A stretch of DNA of 39,250 nucleotides. Origin: Antrodiella citrinella. Its lineage: Eukaryota > Basidiomycota > Agaricomycetes > Polyporales > Steccherinaceae. Location: positions 1-39,250 of the forward strand of contig SGPM01000262.1 in the NCBI GenBank assembly GCA_004802725.1, given 5' to 3'. The notes beneath the pieces are model-generated. The model did no database searches. It was not told where the DNA came from and was given only the letters and a program-made list of their open reading frames with translations. Positions 32,329-39,250 of the stretch are shown in pieces. The position numbers were made by a program, and so were the translations under genes. Position 1 is the first letter of the stretch. Each line of letters opens with the position of its first letter.

Positions 32329-33844
32329 ATGGAGTACTCTTCTGAATTTGTGCTCCTGGATGCGGATTCTGCAGCTCGAAATCGAGCCAGTGCTCGATCT
32401 CATATTCGCGCTGGCCAGTGCATCCTTTCGGTGGAACCATTGTCGACATCTCTGTTTCACGAAGAAAAATGCCGTCGATGCGATGCGTGTCACGTATTAG
32501 GGACGTCTTCTGCACCGCTGCTCAAATGCTCACGTTGCGCCGCATTTTGGTACTGTGGCTCCCAATGTACGGATATCTAGCACCGCATATCAGACGGTTC
32601 GTGTACTAATTGAAAGTCCGTACAGGTCAAAGCAGACAGTGGAGAGATCACCATCGGAAGATATGCAAAACGTACAATCGATTCGTCAGCTCTTCACATT
32701 ACCAGGCTCTTTCTACTACACAGCGTATTGATGCGGCTCTATTGTCACAACTCGTGGCCGTCGTCTTTCCCGACGACGATTTCACGCGTCTTCCGGCCAA
32801 TCACACGTCTTCTTTAGTGACTACCTTTCTAGACTTACTTCCACGAAACACCGTCTCCGTCTCAGAAACATTACCTATTTGCACATCCGGGAAGGCGATC
32901 GTACCCAGAGACATACTCTTAAACTTGCTTTCACGCTTTGGAAACAACAACTTTCTGCTGCATTCCCATCTCACGTCATACGCACATGGGATCTATCCTC
33001 TTGCCAGCAGACTCTTCAATCACTCTTGCTTTCCAAATAGTGCTACACGGTATATCATCAAGGCAGGAGAACCTGTGATGATGGAGATAGTTGCGTTAAG
33101 GGATATATCTGAAGGGGACGAGGTATGTGGGGTCTCTAGCTGGCCGTCTCCTTCTCACATTTGTTAATCATCATTGAATAGATATCTATAACATATGCAG
33201 ATCCTGCGATTCCTTACGAGACCCGACAGACTGCACTGCAGATGAATTATGGCTTCAAATGCGCTTGTACTCTATGCAAAACTCAAAAGGATCTTTTACC
33301 GCTGCCGTCCATGCCACAAAGTCCCGATGATATTGCTAAGCTTGAAGCAGGCCTCCGCGATTATGCCTTGACTGCGAAACCCACTCCAGCATTACTTCTT
33401 AATATGCCGAAGCATCTCCGTCCGCTGCTCAACGAGAGCTATCTACCCGAGACATCCGAGAAGTTCAGCGAAGCTTCTCATACAGGGTCGTACGATATAG
33501 CATTGCCGGTCGGACGAACATTGCTTGCACTCTATATGGTCCTTTATCCACCCAACTTCCCACAAACTGGTCTGTACTACGTTCTTTGTTCGCATCCTAT
33601 CCCAGTTGACGTATGTTCAGGTATGCACGCTTTGGAGCTGGCAAAGACAGCCTGGAACGGCCTTGTAACGCATGACGATGGTCATTTACCAAAAATATTG
33701 GTCAGGGTGGAAAAAGACATTCAATTTTACTTGGATGTCGCGCGTGTCGTACTGGACACTTTCGGACCTGAAGGAGACCAGGGTGGTCCACTGGAAGAGA
33801 TCAGAGTTCTGCAAAATTTGCTGGATGGCCATAGTCGGATATAG
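32329..33844 (+). CDS. SET- and MYND-domain protein (SMYD-like), 448 aa
   Basis: Exons 32329-32566, 32626-33122, 33182-33569 and 33621-33844 give about 448 residues. The intron 33570-33620 is a multiple of three and contains no stop. I splice it because TGMHALELAKTAWN then matches the C-terminal helices of SMYD proteins. Order: the first part of the SET domain, a MYND zinc finger (CRRCDACH, LKCSRCAAFWYCGSQC, then HHRKIC), the SET core with NHSCFPN (33018-33038) and ISITYADPAIPYETR, and the post-SET cysteines FKCACTLC. Such enzymes methylate lysines on histones or other proteins; the target is unknown. The catalytic signature motifs are present. Confidence 0.88.
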
Positions 33845-34559
33845 GTGGGTAACAACGTCGTGTGAGGTACGCTCAAGAGATTGCCATATGTGCGCGCACA
33901 TCCGCTCATCGGATTCTTGCAGTGTCATAGAACTTGCATCAAAATCAAGACACTTCCGTCGCCTTTCCAAGTTATGATAGAGCTTGCTTTGACTCCACTT
34001 ACTGTACGGTGTTTGAGCGGTGTTTCAGCGCGGCTTACTCTTGCCGTCCCGCTCAAGTCCTCACGAATACTCTCTCAGAGCTTCTTTCCCATGCGTACGA
34101 CTACTCTCTGGCTCTCCATGTGAGCTTTCATTTGCTTTAACCACCAACTTGACATATCGTTTTTGCTGTCTCATACGAGACGCCAAGCATAAATGTCGAC
34201 TGTGAGCTTTTTCCTCAATCTTCATGACCATTTCAGTCATACGTCTGGCACAGTGTGTACACATCCGAATTTACAAGATACTAAACGGTTCTTCTCCAGC
34301 GGGTTTCGTCCCTGCGACATCTGATATGAAGTTGCTCTTTTCGCCTCAGGCTGTCGCTAGTACCTCCTTGACGGGGCCACACTATGACCATACAGAGTAC
34401 TCGACAACGAACACAGTTCGGAATGTTACGCGCTCCTGCTCTCACTTGTGACACAACGGCTCAAAATCGCTCATAACACAGAACCATGATTATCATCACA
34501 CTCTAGCGAGGCGCGAATCCCCGTCACTCATTTCTCTGTTTTCTCCGCATACTGTGGCA
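33845..34559. other. intergenic region without a supported gene
   Basis: About 715 bp follow the SET-MYND stop. Several short open frames exist on both strands, but none shows a known motif or a chain of exons in a consistent frame. A downstream extra exon of the SET-MYND gene cannot be excluded. Confidence 0.4.
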
Positions 34560-36178
34560 ATGGCCACCCGACACTCCTTTCTCTCCACCACAGGGCTCAT
34601 CAGGAGCCCATCCGCAGGCAGCTCCTTGTCGCAACACCAAGCCCCCTCCCGTGGCACACATACGGGAAAACGTACCATCTTCCATCGCACCACGCCTCCC
34701 GACCTGAAGCCACCCAAATCATCAATTCGTCCTGCACGAACACATTTCACCCGTGCAGGCATCATTCCTTTGAGGCCCACATTCCTTGTGGTTATCGCAA
34801 TATTCTTTTCCTTCGCATTCATTGCCACTATATCTTTGGCGTTCATCGGTGCTGAAGATGAGCCCATATTTCGGGATACTCTGAAGGCAATTGCTCAAGA
34901 CACACCAGGGGTAAGTAATCCGTATTTTCCGCAACGCCGCACTTCACTGAACATGGTCCTGTTTAGATCGTTCTCATCGGCGATAATGTTGATGTTGATG
35001 TCGACGAACCTTCGATCACGGTTCGTTGGTCCATCGTAGGATGCGGGAACGAGTTTGTATTGGCAGGGTCTGAAGGAAGTCATGGAAGTGACGTTTGCGG
35101 TGTTCCTTCCATTGCGCTCGACATTTTTGTTGACAGGTATGAATACACCATTTGCACCGAGCGAGAAGAAAGTGCGCCTTACCCTTCTTGGACAGTATTA
35201 TGACAGCTTCGTACGATCCTGCCGACTTTCCTGTGATCAGCAGCTCTGGCAGAAGACAGAGGTTCGTACGCTTTCAAATCCTCGTTTCCGAGCCACTTCC
35301 TCCCAGTCCCGCTGTGCTGATTCTGCGAACAGCGTACAAAATTTGTTTCAATTCGATAGCGATCACGTCTTGGATGTCCATGAGGCCCGAATTTATCCGT
35401 TCGACACCTACCGCCTCACGAGCACCCTTCGAGCCGTGGATAAAGCGACCAACTTATCTGTACCACTCATCAGGACACCCACACTTATTGAAACATCCAG
35501 CTTCCTCGTCTCATCACTCGATGTCGCTAGTTATATGAATATATCATCCGATGACACCCAAGCACCCAGCCGGGATCTGGAGATGACGATGAAGAGACCT
35601 GCCGAGGCCCGCGCGTTCACATTGCTGCTTTTTGCGATGAACTGGATGATGGCACATGGGACTATCGCGTTTCTGGTCCTGGCTTGGAAGACAGACGACA
35701 CGGAAAGGATCTTGAAGTATCTGGCATTTGTAGCGGCTACTCTACTGCTGATACCGCAATTGAGGAACGCAATGCCAGATGCACCGGGGTTCGATGGTGA
35801 GCACGTCTTTCATTTCGTTGGAGTCCGAAGCTGACAGCTAGCTCTCCAGGGGTCCTGATAGGTAATGTATCTGTGCGTCGTAGATGAATCTTACCACTCA
35901 CACACATCTCTGGTCCCACAGACTGCATCGGCTTCTTTCCGCAAATGCTCGTATCAGCTTTCTCACTCATCATGGTGCTTGCTGTCATAGCACGAAGCGA
36001 GCTCGAAGCCATGGATATCCCGACGGATCCGGCACCAGTGAAAGCCCCACAGGAGCCGTTGTCTAACGGTTTGCGTCGGCTGCGTCTGGCTGGTTCTTCG
36101 TCGTCTGTTGATTTTGGTTCTCGACGGGCGTCGTTCAGTAGGAATTTCGCTGTTCCTCCTAGCCCCATTGCCGAATGA
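34560..36178 (+). CDS. DUF4436-like multi-pass membrane protein, 439 aa
   Basis: Exons 34560-34910, 34967-35136, 35196-35261, 35333-35796, 35850-35861 and 35922-36178 join in frame to 439 residues. The N-terminus is basic and Ser-rich, then comes one membrane helix (LVVIAIFFSFAFIATISLAF). A soluble, probably lumenal or extracellular, beta-rich part follows with FDSDHVLDVHEARIYPFDTY. It ends with three more helices (FTLLLFAMNWMMAHGTIAF, LAFVAATLLLIP, MLVSAFSLIMVLAVIA) and a Ser/Pro cytosolic tail. This layout, and the YPFDxY block before the C-terminal helices, fit the DUF4436 family. Function is unknown. The name is from memory of the family and is less certain than the topology. Confidence 0.7.
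35850..35861 (+). other. 12-nt microexon in the DUF4436-like gene
   Basis: Twelve bases between tccag and gtaatg are required to keep the frame between exon 35333-35796 (phase 1) and exon 35922-36178. They complete FDG-VLI-DCIGFF at the start of the last membrane helix. Confidence 0.65.
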
Positions 36179-36489
36179 ATATCATTTTCTTGGACATGAT
36201 TTGAAATATTGTTTTGGTTCCAGCTATGCGATCTATGTACTGGAGCATGTACCGTACTGAGATAATACTCGTTTGAGTTTGAAGTCCATACCTTGTCCAT
36301 ACCTTTAAGTTTTGCGAGCGTCCTGGACTGTCCTGGAGCGTCGGTGTTCCCATTTCTGGCATTCACGGCGCGTTCCACGTGGGTGTGAGCTGCCACGTTT
36401 ACGCGCTTGAAGCGCCGTGACGCCATCCATAAGCACCCCGGTCATGGACCGAGAGGTTCATAACCTTTTGACCATACCCACATCTCGGA
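36179..36489. other. region between the DUF4436-like gene and the Derlin gene
   Basis: A 311-bp stretch holding the 3' end of one gene and the promoter of the next. A long minus-strand open frame crosses it, but it overlaps coding exons and lacks recognisable features. Confidence 0.4.
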
Positions 36490-37427
36490 ATGCCAGTCGG
36501 AATTGAAGCATGGGTCACCCAAATTCCCCCAATCACTAGGACGTGGCTCGGACTGTCTGTGTTGACGAGCTTAGCCATTGTGAGTGAGTTGTCACTCCTC
36601 CGAGCCCATGAAGTGGACGAACGGGTTGTCTGAAATTTTGTTGGTAGCAATGTCATTTTGTGACTCCGTACCAGCTGTTCTTCAGCTGGAATACAGCGTT
36701 CGTTAATATGCAGGTTTGTCCTTGGATGCTCGATTCTTTGTACAGTCGTTGATTCGTGTCAATCAGCCGTGGCGTGCAGTAACGACGTTCTTCTACTTTG
36801 GCTCGCTATCCCTGGATTTCGTGTTCCACATGTTCTTTTTGTACGTGATTCTGTGCATCAGCTGTGATTCATGACTCACCCGTATACAGCATGCGATACA
36901 GTCGATTATTGGAAGAGTCGTCGTTCGCAAACCGGAAAGCCGACTACTTCTGGCTGCTCTTCTTGTCCGCGTTGATGATCCTCGTGAGTTCAATAGGCAT
37001 ATCCTAGCATCTCATTGACTCAACGGTTTTTCACAGGCTATCTCTCCGCTCGTCACACTTCCTTTCCTCGCATCCCCACTCGCGTTCGTACCTATATACC
37101 TCTGGTCACGACGACATCCATCCACACCTATCTCTCTATTCGGCCTCATCACCATAACCGCGCCATACCTCCCCATCGCGCTTGTGGGACTTGCCTGGGT
37201 GTTGAACGGAACGTGGACCGCCGCCGCAGGTGATCTGGTTGGGTGCGGAGTCGGACATATAGCTTGGTTCTTGAGAGACGTATGGCGTCGGGAGATGGTG
37301 GGTGGGCCAACGGTATTTACGGATGCCCCTCTTGCAGTGTGAGTCGCGTTGTCTCGTCGTGCGCAATACATTTGCTGATCGGAGCTGTTCTTTGTACAGG
37401 AAACGCTTGTTTGGAGAAATAGATTGA
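36490..37427 (+). CDS. DER1: Derlin (Der1-like ER-associated degradation protein), 215 aa
   Basis: Derlins are rhomboid-like pseudoproteases in the ER membrane that help move misfolded proteins to the cytosol for degradation. Exons 36490-36579, 36675-36713, 36746-36840, 36890-36983, 37037-37338 and 37400-37427 give 215 residues. Family blocks: IPPITRTWL at the N-terminus, NQPWRAVTTFFYFG, MRYSRLLEESSFANRKADY, IYLWSRRHPSTPISLFG, APYLPIALVG, and VGHIAWFLRDVW. No catalytic Ser/His pair is expected or seen. The C-terminus is short (KRLFGEID), without an SHP box for Cdc48 binding, so it is more like Der1 than Dfm1. The second intron would be only 32 nt; the alternative donor at 36702 gives 44 nt and four fewer residues. 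Confidence 0.88.
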
Positions 37428-37637
37428 GATTCGTATCAGTATGACGTTGGAAGATGATGTATTTTATGAACACGACAAGGCTATACAACGTGTTGTCTTC
37501 GTCTGACTAGAGCGCATCTTACGTCTGGAGTTGTTCAGCGAGCTCTCCGCTGTGTTTACGTAACCAGTTAGGACCACATAAAAGCCCTTCCATGTCCTCC
37601 TGTCTGAACTGACCCCTTTCTCCCCAGTTCTTCACCC

Positions 37638-38388
37638 ATGCCTATCATCGAGTCAAGAAACGTGCAGTTCTGTAGCTCATGCTCGAAGATGATTATACCA
37701 GACGCGTCGGACGTAGTGCCGTGCTGTTCTCGCTGCAAGTTCGCGTACTACTGTGTGCGTCATTCTTCTTACATTTTGCACCATGCATACTGACACGTCG
37801 CTGCAGAACGCAGAATGCCAAAGGAAACACTGGAAAGCGCACAAGCCTATTTGCAAGCTTCCTCCAGTTTTTCCATCCACACCGCCTCCAGCAGCTCTTC
37901 CAGGGGTTCGTCTGCTCGCCTGTCAAAATCCGCCTTTGCGACCTCGGCCGGCGACTGTATCTCCAGACCATCCTATCTGGAAGGACGGAACGCTCTCGCC
38001 GCTGTCGACGCTGGTCGACATGCCTCTCCTCGTCTACAAGGAGGAACCGCTCCCTCCGAATGTACCGAGGATCTGGTCCCAGAGGAATTGCCAGCTGTTA
38101 CGTTCATGATGGTTGACCTCACTAGTGGGCTCGCTCCACCCAAGTAAGCTTCGTTCTTGTGCGATGCATTTCTCTGGTCACTCATACATTCATGTTTCAA
38201 GATGGCAAGAAGACATCGGACCTGCTCTGGTTGTCCGCGCCGACCAAAAGCCTCTGATAGTCCGTGACATCGCACGTTGGTGGAGCTACTGCTGCGACTT
38301 AATGGACATGGAGTGGGGTGAGCCGTCCGAGCGACGGAGCATCATCAATTACATGCGTCCCGAAGTGTTCAAGGAGGTTCTGTATTGA
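37638..38388 (+). CDS. MYND-finger protein, tandem copy 1, with a probable frame break
   Basis: Exon 1 (37638-37754) and exon 2 (from 37807) form a MYND zinc finger: CSSCSK, CCSRCKFAYYC, NAECQRKHWKAHKPIC. All cysteine and histidine ligands are present. The frame then runs through a Pro-rich linker to LVYKEEPLPPN and stops at 38109. A second frame over 38050-38143 reads TEDLVPEELPAV and MMVDLTSGLAPP, and after an intron (38144-38201) continues with WQEDIGPALVVRADQKPL to a stop at 38388. The two halves look like parts of one protein out of frame near 38040-38060. No convincing intron bridges them, so this may be a single-base indel, a sequencing error or an unusual junction. The zinc finger would mediate protein contacts. 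Confidence 0.65.
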
Positions 38389-38738
38389 GGATGGCTGAGA
38401 TGGGAGTATCATTTCTTGTCGGTGTCATGGACCTTGCGTTTTTGTACGGCAAACTCAGCAGTTTCTCCAGTGTCCTCATCGAATTTTGAAGTAATTTTCT
38501 TGACACCTCTCATTCAGTTTTGGGATCCACGCCACGCCACGCCACGCCACGCCTCGGCTATCTATCAAGGTTCGACGTTCAAGACAGCCAGCCCCGTTTG
38601 CGTTAGTGAATTTTGCTCTGGGATTTGCTACGGGGAGCCCGCCACAACGTTTACGTAAGCCACTGGCTTCTCAACGTGAAAGCTCGTTCATCTTCTCCTC
38701 TCGACACTCATCAATCTTTCTCAAGCTTTTGACGCATC
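38389..38738. other. spacer between the two MYND copies
   Basis: A 350-bp spacer containing a short CCACG tandem repeat. Near its right end there is sequence resembling the upstream region of copy 1: both copies have GTTTACGTAA 83-90 bp before the ATG. No other gene is seen. Confidence 0.5.
38527..38551. repeat. CCACG pentanucleotide repeat, five copies
   Basis: Five perfect head-to-tail CCACG units followed by a degenerate CCTCG unit. A simple repeat between the two MYND copies. Confidence 0.85.
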
Positions 38739-39067
38739 ATGCCTATCATCGAGACAAGGAACGTGCAAATCTGCAGTGGATGCTCGAAGATGATTGTACC
38801 TGACGTGTCAGACAAGCTCTTATGTTGTTCTCGCTGCAAGTTCGCCTACTATTGCGTGCGTCGTTTCTCGTTCTACTGGTACACCGTCGCATACATACTG
38901 ACGCGGCATTGCAGGGTGAAAACTATCAAAAGAAACACTGGAAAGCGCACAAACCTATCTGCAAGCCCACTCCAGTCCTTCCAGCCACTCCACCCCCAGC
39001 ACACGTTACGGGGGTTCGCCTACTCACCGGCAACAGCCCTCCCTTGCAGCCTGATAGTTTAGTATGA
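38739..39067 (+). pseudogene. MYND-finger gene, tandem copy 2, degenerate and truncated
   Basis: The first exon starts MPII and is a close match to copy 1 (CCSRCKFAYYC is identical), with the intron in the same place. In the second exon the zinc-ligand Cys of copy 1 (NAECQRKHW) is replaced by Tyr (GENYQKKHW), so one zinc site should fail. The frame follows copy 1 through VRLL and PPLQP, then enters a repeated sequence at 39050 whose TGA supplies the stop. The conserved C-terminal part of copy 1 is missing. This is best read as a decaying duplicate. An expressed short form cannot be excluded. Confidence 0.65.
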
Positions 39068-39202
39068 ACTCAGTTGCGTGTAGAACAACTAATATTGTGA
39101 GTACTCTACCTGATAGTTTAGTATGAACTATACAGAGAGATGAGTAAGAGAAAGAAGAGAACGAACGAACGAAGACGTACCTCAGTTGCGTGTAGAACAA
39201 CT
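39050..39202. repeat. two related repeat units interrupting MYND copy 2
   Basis: A 21-bp sequence beginning CCTGATAGTTTAG occurs at 39050-39070 and 39109-39129. A 22-bp sequence beginning CTCAGTTGCGTG occurs at 39069-39090 and 39181-39202. In the first unit they are fused end to end; in the second they are separated by about 51 bp. The pattern suggests two copies of one element, the first with an internal deletion, or the edge of an inserted mobile element that continues past the window. Confidence 0.6.
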
Positions 39203-39206
39203 GAGG
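39180..39206. repeat. inverted repeat / hairpin, 9-bp stem
   Basis: CCTCAGTTG at 39180-39188 is perfectly complementary to CAACTGAGG at 39198-39206, with a 9-nt loop. It lies at the end of the second repeat unit; in the first unit the right arm is partly changed. Such hairpins occur at ends of some transposons, but no protein supports that here. Confidence 0.7.
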
Positions 39207-39250
39207 AAAGAGAGAAACGCTACGCGACAGGTATGTACGGCGGGCGCTTA

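Noticed and set aside
35737..36426. A 229-residue minus-strand open frame
   Set aside because: It overlaps exons of the DUF4436-like gene that join in frame, and it has no recognisable domain or splice pattern.
1..39250. CRISPR arrays, bacterial operons, tRNA or rRNA genes
   Set aside because: No array of spaced repeats, no operon-type spacing with ribosome binding sites, and no cloverleaf-like sequence was seen by eye.

Overview
The window is nuclear DNA from a filamentous fungus, most likely a mushroom-forming basidiomycete (Agaricomycotina). The genes are dense, lie on both strands, and are cut by many 45-65 nt GT-AG introns. Several exons are only 6-22 nt long. F-box and MYND-finger proteins typical of that group are present, and there are no bacterial features. 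Everything below comes from reading the sequence and from family knowledge; no database search was run. For most genes I joined exons by hand and checked the reading frame. For PET127, RAD50 and RAD4 I give the span and the diagnostic blocks.

Layout, left to right. An M3 metallopeptidase (376-3351, +) is followed by a tiny UBA-domain gene (3379-4000, +) and a universal-stress-protein gene with a long disordered N-terminus (4058-6273, +). PET127, for mitochondrial RNA processing, is convergent with it (6598-9816, -). ARL8, a lysosomal/vacuolar Arf-like GTPase, runs right (10239-11336, +) and meets RPN13, a proteasome ubiquitin receptor (11449-12518, -). Next come an unrecognised Ser/Pro/Arg-rich protein (13363-14922, +) and an F-box-like protein (15187-16362, +). 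A short coiled-coil SLO1/SCOC-type gene (16453-16820, -) is divergent from RAD50 (17075-22189, +).

A gap of about 2 kb separates RAD50 from the most unusual gene: an NRPS-like adenylation domain with no recognisable carrier domain, fused to a multi-pass membrane region and an NAD-binding oxidoreductase-like end (24217-28292, +). RAD4/XPC is convergent with it (28489-31943, -). A SET-MYND methyltransferase-like gene (32329-33844, +), a DUF4436-like membrane protein (34560-36178, +) and a Derlin (36490-37427, +) follow. The window ends with two tandem MYND-finger genes. The first (37638-38388) seems to carry a frame break. The second (38739-39067) has lost a zinc ligand and is cut off by a repeat/hairpin unit at the window edge.

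Themes: protein quality control (RPN13, Derlin, UBA, F-box, M3 peptidase), DNA repair (RAD50, RAD4) and Arf-like GTPase biology (ARL8 and an SCOC-like protein). The NRPS-like gene sits alone among housekeeping genes rather than in an obvious biosynthetic cluster. The main findings are that fusion enzyme, several very small exons, three predicted GC-AG introns, and the decaying MYND tandem pair beside a candidate mobile-element edge.
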